DNA from: JBBTCJ01 sp038043285
GTDB taxonomy: Bacteria; Planctomycetota; Phycisphaerae; UBA1845
Assembly (NCBI GenBank): GCA_038043285.1
Contig: JBBTCJ010000136.1
Location: forward strand, 1 to 9,564
Length of the DNA stretch: 9,564 nt
Direction of reading: 5' to 3'
Shown here piece after piece: positions 1 to 6,502 of the stretch. Every line of letters begins with the position of its first letter. Within the stretch, counting starts at the first letter, position 1. The position numbers and the translations under genes were made by a program. A model generated the notes under the pieces. The model worked only from the letters and a program-made list of their open reading frames with translations, did not search any database and was not told where the DNA came from.

Positions 1-294
1 GAGCACTTCGCCGTCGGCGCGGCCGCGCTGGCACTGGTCCTGGTAGAGGATGACTTCGTCGAAGGCGTCGCCGAGGATTTCCGACTGCCGCCGGATGTCC
101 GCGTCGCGGCGGTCGCCGGCGCCGCTGATGACCACGCAGCGGACGGAATTGTCCTTCTCGGCGTCGCGGACGGCCTTCCCGAACGCGGCGAGCATGTCGT
201 TGTTGAAGGCATTGAGCACGTCGGGGCGATTGAGCGTAAGAGTACGGACGGAACCCTCCGATTGGACGAGTACACTGGGTTGGTGATTCGTCAT
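1..294 (-). CDS. Partial chimeric ORF: enoyl-CoA hydratase N-terminus joined to a cyanophycin synthetase-like C-terminus
   Basis: The frame is open from an ATG at 294 to the window edge (98 codons). A GGAG Shine-Dalgarno (complement of 305-308) lies 10 nt upstream. Residues 1-62 are a typical crotonase N-terminus, with LTLNRPDVLNAF at 19-30 and VVISGAGDR at 54-62. In that family the oxyanion-hole loop (AFCAGADL-like, as at 72-79 of the crotonase at 2181-3020) should follow at once. It is absent. The sequence becomes GDRRDADIRRQSEILGDAFD (60-79), then VILYQD and RGRADGEV, which resembles the C-terminal Mur-ligase part of cyanophycin synthetase (GDRRDED...LG..FD..I..ED..RGR..GE). The switch falls at GAGDR (residues 58-62, positions 109-123), a string plausible in both families. 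Neither other minus-strand frame restores the crotonase loop, so a simple frameshift does not explain it. It is either a real in-frame fusion or an assembly chimera. As it stands it cannot be an active hydratase. Confidence 0.75.
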   Translation of the reverse strand, partial: MTNHQPSVLVQSEGSVRTLTLNRPDVLNAFNNDMLAAFGKAVRDAEKDNSVRCVVISGAGDRRDADIRRQSEILGDAFDEVILYQDQCQRGRADGEVL

Positions 295-352
295 GGTGCT
301 GCTTCTCCAACAGTTCGCGCCGGCCCGGGCTGCGGGGCGACGATCCTGTGCT

Positions 353-949
353 CTACTCAGTTTCGCGGATTTGTCGAAGCCTTGCTCGTAGCGGTTCCGG
401 CAGAGCTTCTTCGATCTCCGCAGTAATCAAGGCGACGGAAAGAATATCCTCAATATGTACCTGATCCCTGCGGCGGAAGGCGTCGAGTTTCATACGCAGC
501 AGCGCAGGAAGATCCAGGATGAGAAACCCGTGCTGCGATCGAACAACCTCGGTGACATCCGGGGCAGGATGCAAACTGCTCTCACGAACCCTCTCGCACG
601 CAAACAACACGCGCACGCCGGTCTTCGGGTTCGGGTTCTGGCGTGTTAGAAACATGGTGACGCCGTGAACTTCATGCAGGTCGAACTCCGCCCGAGCGAG
701 CACCTGCGCAGCCGCCTCCAGGTCCGACCGGCGCAACAGAATGTCCACGTCCTTGGTCGCCCGGACCGCCCCCGCGTCGACGTTCGCCACCCAGGCGGCC
801 ACCACGTTGCCGCCGATGATTGCGTATGGAACCCCGGCCCCGTCGAGGGCCTTGGACACCCTTCGCAATAGGCGTTCAACGTGCTGGACGGCCAAGACCT
901 GCCCGCGGAAATCGGGGACTTTCGGTTTTTTGACGATCGACAGCCACAT
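353..949 (-). CDS. Nucleotidyltransferase-like protein (AbiEii/MNT-type fold)
   Basis: This 198-residue protein has the hallmarks of a small Pol-beta-superfamily nucleotidyltransferase. The P-loop-like IIGGNVVAAW is at 44-53 and the metal-binding pair TKDVDILL at 65-72 (D67, D69). A C-terminal LRMKLDAFRRRDQVHIEDIL segment (151-170) resembles the K..A...R.kd..DI motif of AbiEii-like and uncharacterised NTases. The third acidic residue usual in this superfamily is not obvious: VRVLFA (112-117) stands where it might be expected. The ATG at 949 gives a full-length domain but has only a weak ribosome site. The gene lies 42 nt after the crotonase stop and 58 nt before the chimeric ORF, on the same strand, so co-transcription is likely. 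Substrate is unknown. Proteins of this fold include type IV toxins, but no antitoxin partner is next to it, so I do not call it a toxin. Confidence 0.72.
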   Translation of the reverse strand: MWLSIVKKPKVPDFRGQVLAVQHVERLLRRVSKALDGAGVPYAIIGGNVVAAWVANVDAGAVRATKDVDILLRRSDLEAAAQVLARAEFDLHEVHGVTMFLTRQNPNPKTGVRVLFACERVRESSLHPAPDVTEVVRSQHGFLILDLPALLRMKLDAFRRRDQVHIEDILSVALITAEIEEALPEPLRARLRQIRETE

Positions 950-991
950 TTCGATCTACGCGCGGTTCAATCGCCGGGTCCGCCCTCGCCG

Positions 992-1762
992 TCACTGACC
1001 GCGGAACTCCGGCTTGCGCTTCTCCTGAAACGCCCTCATGCCTTCCTTCTGATCCTCCGTGGCGAACAGGCCATAGAACAGCTTCCGTTCGTAATCCAGA
1101 CCGGCCGACAGGGGCATGTCGTCCACGGCCAGAATCGCCTCTTTGGCCGCCTTCAGTGCCAGCGGCGGCATGGCGGCGATTTCATGGGCTAATCTCATCG
1201 CCTCGGCCAGGAACTGTTCCTTGCTGACAACTTTCGTCACCAGCCCGGCTTGAAACGCCTCTTGAGCGGACATGAACCGACCGGTCAGGATCAGTTCCAT
1301 CGCCCGGAACTTGCCGATCGTCCGCGTGAGCCGTTGCGTGCCTCCCGCCCCGGGCATGACGCCGATCTTGATCTCCGGCTGGCCGAACTGCGCCGATTCC
1401 GACGCCACGATCATGTCGCAGTGCATAGCCAGTTCGCATCCGCCGCCCAGGGCGAATCCGCTGACCGCGGCGATCATCGGTTTGCGCACCGCGGCCACGC
1501 GCTTCCATCGCGCGAGGTTGTTCCGCTCGCTCATCTGCACGACGGTGGCGTTGGCCATCTCGCCGATGTCTGCACCCGCTGCGAAGGCACGCTCGCTACC
1601 GGCGATGACCATGACGTGAATGTTCGGATCGTTGTCGAACGCCTCAAGCTTCCCGATCAATTGATCCATTAACTCGACGTTCAGTGCGTTCAACACCTCC
1701 GGTCGATTCAACGTGCAAACGCCGACGTGACCGTCGATCTTGGATGTCACATATTCGCTCAT
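992..1762 (-). CDS. Enoyl-CoA hydratase (crotonase family)
   Basis: This 256-residue protein has the usual length for a monofunctional crotonase, which hydrates trans-2-enoyl-CoA to 3-hydroxyacyl-CoA in beta-oxidation or related degradation. Visible features are the N-terminal CTLNRPEVLNAL (16-27), the oxyanion-hole loop AFAAGADI (59-66), the second oxyanion region GFALGGGCEL (102-111), and GQPEIKIGVMPGAGGTQRL (127-145). Both catalytic glutamates are present, E110 and E130. Their 20-residue spacing matches E144/E164 of rat crotonase, so an active hydratase is expected. The C-terminus ends in the common FQEKRKPEF motif (247-255). The frame is open to 1921, but the extra 53 residues look non-coding and overlap the divergent gene at 1879, so I chose the internal ATG at 1762. 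Its Shine-Dalgarno is weak. The chain-length preference cannot be read from the sequence. Confidence 0.93.
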   Translation of the reverse strand: MSEYVTSKIDGHVGVCTLNRPEVLNALNVELMDQLIGKLEAFDNDPNIHVMVIAGSERAFAAGADIGEMANATVVQMSERNNLARWKRVAAVRKPMIAAVSGFALGGGCELAMHCDMIVASESAQFGQPEIKIGVMPGAGGTQRLTRTIGKFRAMELILTGRFMSAQEAFQAGLVTKVVSKEQFLAEAMRLAHEIAAMPPLALKAAKEAILAVDDMPLSAGLDYERKLFYGLFATEDQKEGMRAFQEKRKPEFRGQ

Positions 1763-1820
1763 GCTGTCATTCTGCCATGTTCCGGACGCGGAGCAACCCC
1801 GATCGCCCGCTCCATAACGC

Positions 1821-1848
1821 TTGAGAATCGGCTGCCACGTGCTAGCAT
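1821..1848 (+). promoter_or_regulatory. Possible sigma70 promoter for the 89-aa gene
   Basis: TTGAGA (1821-1826, five of six consensus) and TAGCAT (1843-1848, four of six) are separated by 16 bp. Transcription would start near 1855, about 24 nt before the ATG at 1879. The site lies in the 116-bp divergent gap between the crotonase (start 1762) and the plus-strand gene. It is a motif match only. Confidence 0.3.
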
Positions 1849-1878
1849 CTTGGTCGAGGAAGCTGTCGGAGCCTGAAT

Positions 1879-2148
1879 ATGCGACCTGAAGACGTGCGCG
1901 AGCATCTTGCGACCCAGCCATTTAAGCCGTTCCGTATTTTCATGTCTGACGGGGCGGCCTACTACATTCGGCATCCCGAGCTATGCATCATTGGACGCTC
2001 CGCTGTCTATGTTGTGATCCCCAACCCCACCAGAAAGTGGATGGCGGACCGACTCGCACACTGCGCCCTGATCCACATCACGCGGATTGAACCGCTCAAC
2101 GGTCGGAACGGGCGTCAGCCTCACCGTCGCGGGAAACGCTCGGAGTAG
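1879..2148 (+). CDS. Small conserved hypothetical protein, planctomycete type
   Basis: This is an 89-residue soluble protein of unknown function. MRPEDVREHLATQPFKPFRI (1-20), then a DG (24-25), IRHPE (30-34) and LIHITRIEPLNG (64-75), follow a pattern I recognise from many small uncharacterised planctomycete proteins: a helical start, QPF.PFRI, a DG turn, RHPE, a short strand giving a value-like stretch, and a closing HITRIEPL. Such proteins often occur in several copies per genome with no assigned role. The ATG has a GGAG ribosome site (1868-1871) 7 nt upstream. It is the only plus-strand gene among the minus-strand crotonase genes and is convergent with the one ending at 2181. The basic tail after residue 75 (RNGRQPHRRGKRSE) looks disordered. 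No signal peptide or membrane segment is seen. Confidence 0.75.
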   Translation: MRPEDVREHLATQPFKPFRIFMSDGAAYYIRHPELCIIGRSAVYVVIPNPTRKWMADRLAHCALIHITRIEPLNGRNGRQPHRRGKRSE

Positions 2149-2180
2149 CGCCGCGCGTCCGCTCGTTCCATCGGGGAGCC

Positions 2181-3020
2181 TCAGCGCTGTTCGGCGCGGA
2201 TGCGCTCGTAATCCAGCGGTCGCTTCTCGACAAACGCCTGAATCCCTTCGCGGACTTCGGGGGCGAGGTTGTGGATCGCCAGCCAGTCGCGGGCGTGCCC
2301 GATGGTCATCGACCACGAAAGGTCGCGCCAGAAGTTGAGCTGCTGCTTGGTGTATCGCGTGCACTCCGGCAGCTTGTTAATCAATTTCTCGCACATCGCG
2401 TCGACAGCCGCGTCGAGCTGCGATCGCGGAACCACCTGGTTGACCAGCCCCCACTCCAGCGCTTGCTTCGCCGGAATCTCCTCGCACAACAAGAGCATCT
2501 CTCTCGCTCGGCGATCACCGACGATCAGCGGCAACCACTGCGTCGCCCCCCCCGCCGGAACGCTGCCGCGAGCCGTCCCAACCTGGCGGATGAAAATGTC
2601 ATCCGCCGCGATGGCCAGGTCACAGCCCATATTGAACTCGTTGCCCCCCCCCACCACCATGCCGTTGAGCCGGGCGACGGTCGCCTTTCCGATGTTTCGG
2701 AGCCGATCGTGAGCCTCGATGAAAGCCCCCATCCACTTCCAATAGGCGTTGGGCTTGTCAAGGCAACGCTCTGCCTGCTCCTTCAAGTCGGCTCCCGTGC
2801 AGAATGCGCGATCGCCGGCCCCGGTCAACACGAGGACGCGAACGTCGTCGTCCCACGCAGCGTCCTCGAAGGCCTGGGACAACTCGCGCAGGGTAGGAAA
2901 ATCGAGGCAGTTGAGCACGTCAGGGCGGTTGATCGTCACGGTGGCCCGCGCGCCTTCCTTTCGGTAGAGGAGGTGGCTGAACGACAACTGGTCACTGGAA
3001 CTTGATTCCGGAAATCTCAT
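2181..3020 (-). CDS. Crotonase-fold protein lacking the second catalytic glutamate
   Basis: This is a 279-residue enoyl-CoA hydratase/isomerase-family protein. It shows TINRPDVLNCLD (29-40), VLTGAGDRAFCTGADL (64-79, first oxyanion loop), VVGGGNEFNMGCDLAIA (122-138, second oxyanion region with E128) and VGTARGSVPAGGATQWLPLI (147-166). E128 matches E144 of rat crotonase. The position matching E164 is G148, as in dihydroxynaphthoyl-CoA synthase (MenB) and ring-opening BamA-type hydrolases, where glycine and proline replace the acid. It may therefore not be a classical hydratase and could act on a cyclic or hydroxylated acyl-CoA; this is inference. It ends in FVEKRPLDYERIRAEQR (263-279). The ATG at 3020 follows a GAGG site by about 9 nt. 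A longer frame to 3119 adds an unsupported tail. A TACAAT (-10-like) lies at 3078-3073 on the minus strand, but no good -35 box was seen. Confidence 0.9.
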   Translation of the reverse strand: MRFPESSSSDQLSFSHLLYRKEGARATVTINRPDVLNCLDFPTLRELSQAFEDAAWDDDVRVLVLTGAGDRAFCTGADLKEQAERCLDKPNAYWKWMGAFIEAHDRLRNIGKATVARLNGMVVGGGNEFNMGCDLAIAADDIFIRQVGTARGSVPAGGATQWLPLIVGDRRAREMLLLCEEIPAKQALEWGLVNQVVPRSQLDAAVDAMCEKLINKLPECTRYTKQQLNFWRDLSWSMTIGHARDWLAIHNLAPEVREGIQAFVEKRPLDYERIRAEQR

Positions 3021-3155
3021 TCGGTCGATCCTCGCTTTTCGATCCGCTATGGCCCAATTCCAATGCGACCCCATTGTAGGGCCCACGACATGCTTAGTGG
3101 AAGCCAAGGGAATCGCCAAAAAATGAAGCCTTCCTGCATAACGCCACAGATAGGC

Positions 3156-3182
3156 TTGACATTGTCAATAAAAGATGATAAG
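3156..3182 (+). promoter_or_regulatory. Palindrome TTGACA-T-TGTCAA with possible -35/-10
   Basis: TTGACA (3156-3161), one T, and TGTCAA (3163-3168) form a perfect 13-bp inverted repeat. The left arm is a consensus -35 box, and GATAAG at 3177-3182 (four of six) could be the -10 box with a short 15-bp spacer. The right arm would sit within the core promoter, as an operator often does. The site lies in the 252-bp divergent gap between the crotonase start (3020) and the 34-codon ORF (3273). The repeat is seen directly; its role as promoter or repressor site is inferred. Confidence 0.35.
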
Positions 3183-3272
3183 TGTTGCGTCAATGCGTTC
3201 CCGAGTTAGCGGCCGCGTGGTCGGCGCGGCGGCACATCCTCGTAGAGTCGTACGAAGCGGAGGATTGACATC

Positions 3273-3377
3273 ATGGCATTCGGGAATGGCACGAACTGGA
3301 ACGGAAACCTAGCTAGCAAAGTTTTGATGGATTCGGAGATCGTTTCAAGCGATGGTGCAGTTGGGTTCTTGCACTGA
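3273..3377 (+). CDS. Possible 34-aa small protein with strong Shine-Dalgarno
   Basis: An ATG at 3273 opens a 34-codon frame ending in TGA at 3375-3377. A full GGAGG ribosome site (3259-3263) lies 9 nt upstream, better than that of most larger genes here. The peptide begins MAFGNGTNWNGN (rich in Gly and Asn) and continues LASKVLMDSEIVSSDG to a C-terminal GAVGFLH. It has no cysteine, no signal peptide and no membrane segment. I do not recognise it. It may be a real small protein, a leader peptide for the gene at 3612, or the surviving start of a longer decayed gene. GC by hand count over 3241-3420 is 88/180 (49%), lower than the flanking genes. The 234 nt from its stop to 3612 hold no gene I can support. 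Confidence 0.4.
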   Translation: MAFGNGTNWNGNLASKVLMDSEIVSSDGAVGFLH

Positions 3378-3611
3378 TTGTGGATGTTTATATTCGGAGC
3401 ATGATCCGTTGGAGCAACGGCGGAAAACGACGCGGCCGATCACGATGTGAGTCGCCCTTCGTGCCAAACCTGACCGGCAAACACGGCGTTCGCCGATGCT
3501 CAATGTGTTCGTCGCGTGAAACCAGAAGGTCTATGGAAAAGACTCCGGCGTTGGTTCCGGGCAGAGCGGCTCGATCTTGAGACGTCAGTTCTCTCATTGA
3601 AAGGGGAAGAT

Positions 3612-4025
3612 ATGTCGGTTGGGGACACCTTGATCTGGACCGGGAAGGTACTGGCTGCCACGACCAATCAACCGACGCAGCTCAAGCTGACTGTCTCGTG
3701 GAAGCGAGGTCTGGGCAATCCCGCCCAGCCACTTTCCATAACAGTCAACTTGGTGGCTAATGAGACAGCCGCCGACGTAGTCGGAACCGTTTTTGCGGAA
3801 TGGCAAAAGAAGCATCCCTACGGTCGGGATATCGAATTCGACATACAGGGCGAAGGGGGACGCCTTTTCTTCAACGGGCCACCGACGGCGATGATGGTTG
3901 ATGGACTCGATGCGAGCGGAGTGCCTATTACCATCTCTCTTCTGGAACTAGGGAAGCTGGTCGATATCCGCGGTATTGGCGTATCCACGTGGGTGCGCGA
4001 TTGGCCAAAGAGCAGCGCGCCATAG
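3612..4025 (+). CDS. Hypothetical protein, no recognised family
   Basis: From ATG 3612 the protein has 137 residues. A purine-rich AAGGGGAAG (3601-3609) precedes the start closely. The frame is open back to a GTG at 3516, but the added 32 residues (basic, Arg/Trp-rich) have no good ribosome site, so I prefer MSVGDTLIW. The sequence alternates hydrophobic and polar residues, as in beta strands: QLKLTVSW (23-30), LSITVNLV (41-48), IEFDIQGEGGRLFF (74-87), VPITISLLELGKLVDI (104-119). A helix-like ADVVGTVFAEWQKKH (54-68) lies between. No signal peptide or membrane helix is visible, so a cytoplasmic mixed alpha/beta protein is likely. It is convergent with the kinase gene, with 62 nt between the stops. 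The function is unknown. Confidence 0.6.
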   Translation: MSVGDTLIWTGKVLAATTNQPTQLKLTVSWKRGLGNPAQPLSITVNLVANETAADVVGTVFAEWQKKHPYGRDIEFDIQGEGGRLFFNGPPTAMMVDGLDASGVPITISLLELGKLVDIRGIGVSTWVRDWPKSSAP

Positions 4026-4087
4026 TCGCCATACGACCGATCGAGCGGCCTTCCTTATTCCTCCGCCCAGCCAGGCGGGAAGCGGGC

Positions 4088-6133
4088 CTACCGCCCCAGT
4101 TCTAATCGGGTTAGGTGCCACCGCGCAAAGTCTTGTTCAGGCAATCCCGGGATGTTGCGATCAGTACAGATCTTGAATTCACCTTCGGCTTCCGCGTCGC
4201 GGCGATCAACGAGGCGCCGCACGCCAACGTAGTAGTGTCCAGCCGCGCGTTGTGCATCGCTTTTAGCCTTGGCGATGGCGTCGTCGGGAACCGGATCGCC
4301 GCGAAGGACGGCGATGAGCATGCGTTCATACGGATCCCGGACGTGTTCCTCGGCGTCGAGAAGTGCCTGATTCGCGGCCTCGAGATCTCCCGCCTCGCCG
4401 CGGAATGTCCGCATCTCCCAAACCCACATTCTGGATTGAACGTACCACCGCGGTTCGCGCGTCTCGCTGCGCGAAGGATCCGACCCAGACCGGCTCGGTT
4501 GATCCGGGCGAGCGGTGTGGTCCAGTTCAATTTTAGCGGCTGCATCCAGATCCCCGATCGCCCCGGCTATGTCGCCGATGTGGCGCCGCGTAATCGCTCG
4601 AAGGAGGTAAGGGTACACGGATGGGAGGGGACTCGAGAGGGCAATGGCCCGGTCGAAGTCGGCGAGGGCACCCGGATAATCCCCCGCCAGATAGTGCAGG
4701 TAAGCGCGGTTATGGAAGTCCTCCGGCAAATCGTGCGAACTGACCAGAACGCCGATGCCCCGCTCATATGCCGTGCGGGCGGCGGGGAGGTTCCCCGCAC
4801 GCATGTCCAGCAACCCGAGCGTGCGCCAGGCCAACGAGTTGCCCGGCTCCAATCGAATCGCCTCTTGGCAGTCGTATCGTGCGCCTGAAAAGTCATCTAG
4901 TCGAATCCTCATCTTCGCGCGGAGCGCATAGGCCGCCCCCAGGTTCGGGTCAAGCGAGATCGCCTCCGTGGCCCTGGTGATGGCCGTCTCTTCCTCGCGG
5001 TTGTCCGCGAGAGCCAAGGCTTCGAAATAGACCCGAACCGCGGAATCCTTGGCCGCTTCGGCCGCCAGCCGCCGTGAGTGAACCTGACGCTCCGCCGCCA
5101 GACTGACGGCTGCGACGAGAGCGGCGGCGACTCCGATCCGCACGCGCCGCCGGAAAAGAAACTTTCGGAACTTGTATCCCAGGCTGGGAGGACGCGCGAG
5201 GATCGGCTGATGGCGCAGAAAACGCTCGATGTCCTCGCGCATCGACTCCGCCGACTGATAGCGCCGGCGGCGGTCTTTTTCCAACGCCTTTTCGACGATC
5301 GTCTCCAAGTCGCCGCGAAGGGTCCGATTGATCGCGCTGAGGTGGGTCGCAGGGGCCTCGCGGATGATCCGCGGAACGTCATAAACCGGCGTGTGATCCA
5401 TCTCGTACGGTAGTCGCCCGCTGAGCAACTCGTAAAGCACGACGCCGAGGGCGTACACGTCGCTGCGCGTGTCCAGATCCTGCGGATCGCCCTCGCATTG
5501 CTCCGGAGACATGTATTTCAATGTCCCGATTAGATCGCCAATGGCGGTCTGTTCGGTCGTCGCGGCCATGTCCGAGTCGGTCGAGCGGGCCACCCCGAAG
5601 TCGATGATCTTCACTTCGCCGCCGGAATCAACGAGGATATTCCCGGGCTTAAGGTCGCGGTGGATGATCCCCTTCTGGTGTCCATGATGGACCGCATCGC
5701 ACACATTCCCGAACAAGCCAAGCTTTTGCCGCACGCCTAAGTGTCGTGCCGTGGCATACGCGGTGATCGACTTGGCATTCGGGATGTACTCCATCGCAAA
5801 ATACGGCAACGGACCGGAAACGTCCTCGTGAACCCCAGCCTCGTAGACCTGAGCGATACACGCGTGGCGCAGTCTCGCCAAGACCTGCGACTCGTACTCG
5901 AACCGGCGGTGGGCGCTCTTGGACGTCACGCCGCGCTTCATGATCTTCAAGGCCACGACGCGATGCGGATTCTCTTGAATGGCCTCGTAGACGGTGCCCA
6001 TTCCGCCGCTGGCGATGAGTCGCTTGACGTGATACTTCCCGATGCGCCGCGGAAGTGCTTTGGCGCAGAGTAGCCGTGGGTCCGAGTCGGGCGAGGAGGA
6101 TGACGGGTTCGGTTGAGTTGTATCGCTTCCCAC
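4088..6133 (-). CDS. Membrane Ser/Thr protein kinase with C-terminal TPR repeats
   Basis: This is a 681-residue Hanks-type kinase. After a Ser/Pro/Asp-rich N-tail (1-25), the kinase domain (~33-306) has every key element: glycine loop ASGGMGTVYEA (41-51), ATP-anchoring K63 in VALKIMK, catalytic loop IIHRDLKPGNIL (156-167) with D160, DFGVA (178-182), GTLKYMSPEQ (203-212) and DVYALGVVLYELLSG (225-239). It should be active. A basic stretch (KFRKFLFRRRVR, 321-332) precedes a short hydrophobic segment (~333-347), probably one membrane span. The C-terminal part (~365-535) holds TPR-like units, for example LGAAYALRAKMRIRLDDFSG (398-417) and FHNRAYLHYLAGDYPGALAD (473-492), suited to partner binding. 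This kinase-membrane-TPR layout is common in planctomycetes. The start is a GTG at 6133 with an AAGGGGG-type site upstream. It lies 64 nt after the EthD gene on the same strand. The substrate is unknown. Confidence 0.93.
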   Translation of the reverse strand: MGSDTTQPNPSSSSPDSDPRLLCAKALPRRIGKYHVKRLIASGGMGTVYEAIQENPHRVVALKIMKRGVTSKSAHRRFEYESQVLARLRHACIAQVYEAGVHEDVSGPLPYFAMEYIPNAKSITAYATARHLGVRQKLGLFGNVCDAVHHGHQKGIIHRDLKPGNILVDSGGEVKIIDFGVARSTDSDMAATTEQTAIGDLIGTLKYMSPEQCEGDPQDLDTRSDVYALGVVLYELLSGRLPYEMDHTPVYDVPRIIREAPATHLSAINRTLRGDLETIVEKALEKDRRRRYQSAESMREDIERFLRHQPILARPPSLGYKFRKFLFRRRVRIGVAAALVAAVSLAAERQVHSRRLAAEAAKDSAVRVYFEALALADNREEETAITRATEAISLDPNLGAAYALRAKMRIRLDDFSGARYDCQEAIRLEPGNSLAWRTLGLLDMRAGNLPAARTAYERGIGVLVSSHDLPEDFHNRAYLHYLAGDYPGALADFDRAIALSSPLPSVYPYLLRAITRRHIGDIAGAIGDLDAAAKIELDHTARPDQPSRSGSDPSRSETREPRWYVQSRMWVWEMRTFRGEAGDLEAANQALLDAEEHVRDPYERMLIAVLRGDPVPDDAIAKAKSDAQRAAGHYYVGVRRLVDRRDAEAEGEFKICTDRNIPGLPEQDFARWHLTRLELGR

Positions 6134-6197
6134 AGCCCGGCCCCCTTGGATCTTTCTGGAGCATCCTGCGGAAAGACCACTCTATCGCCACGACCGA

Positions 6198-6500
6198 TCA
6201 GGTGTCAACTGCGGCGAACATCATATGAATAACGTCGCTCGCGAAGCCCATGACGTCCTTACCTGCGGCCTTGCCTTCCGGGCTGGATAACGCCGCAATC
6301 ATCGCCTCCTTGGAGTCGAAGTACATTTCGGCCATGAGGTAGTACTTCGCCTCGCCGGCCGGGGAGCCGGTGAACCGGCATACCTCAAGCCTTCGCAATC
6401 CCGGCATCTTCCTCGCAAGCGGCGTATGAATCTCGGTGTAATGCTTCTCAAACGCGGCGACATCTACCGGCTTTTTGTACAGCGCCACGAGTTTGACCAC
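6198..6500 (-). CDS. EthD family protein
   Basis: This is a 100-residue protein of the EthD (dimeric alpha/beta-barrel) family. Hallmarks are a strand followed by FEKHYTEIHTPLARKMPGLR (17-36) with the conserved H..YxxxH.PL pattern, YYLMAEMYFDSKEAMIAALS (53-72), and SPEGKAAGKDVMGFA (73-87). EthD is needed for ETBE degradation in Rhodococcus, but most members have no proven reaction and are found in catabolic operons. I take the GTG at 6500 as start. It lies 2 nt after the stop of the thioesterase gene, has AAGGAG (complement of 6507-6512) 6 nt upstream, and gives the normal family length. The frame runs on to 6683, but that part overlaps the thioesterase gene and is Arg/Gly-rich shadow sequence. 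The short gap implies translational coupling with the thioesterase. Confidence 0.88.
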   Translation of the reverse strand: MVKLVALYKKPVDVAAFEKHYTEIHTPLARKMPGLRRLEVCRFTGSPAGEAKYYLMAEMYFDSKEAMIAALSSPEGKAAGKDVMGFASDVIHMMFAAVDT

Positions 6501-6502
6501 GG

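Noticed and set aside
50..286. Plus-strand 78-codon ORF
   Set aside because: It is the antisense shadow of the chimeric minus-strand ORF, whose frame carries recognisable protein motifs and a Shine-Dalgarno.
1763..1921. 53-residue N-terminal extension of the crotonase
   Set aside because: It has no family similarity, overlaps the divergent gene start at 1879, and the ATG at 1762 gives the normal length.
2271..3005. Plus-strand 244-codon ORF
   Set aside because: It is wholly antisense to the crotonase at 2181-3020, and its Arg/Pro-rich sequence shows no domain.
3380..3580. 66-codon plus-strand ORF starting at GTG
   Set aside because: It has no ribosome site, an Arg/Ser-rich composition and no recognised motif; it overlaps the possible upstream extension of the gene at 3612.
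4063..4078. CCGCC/GGCGG stem between convergent genes
   Set aside because: It has only 5 bp and no T-tract on either strand, so it is not supported as a terminator.
5649..6191. 180-codon minus-strand ORF overlapping the kinase start
   Set aside because: It is a shadow in another frame; the kinase frame contains the complete set of Hanks motifs over the same bases.
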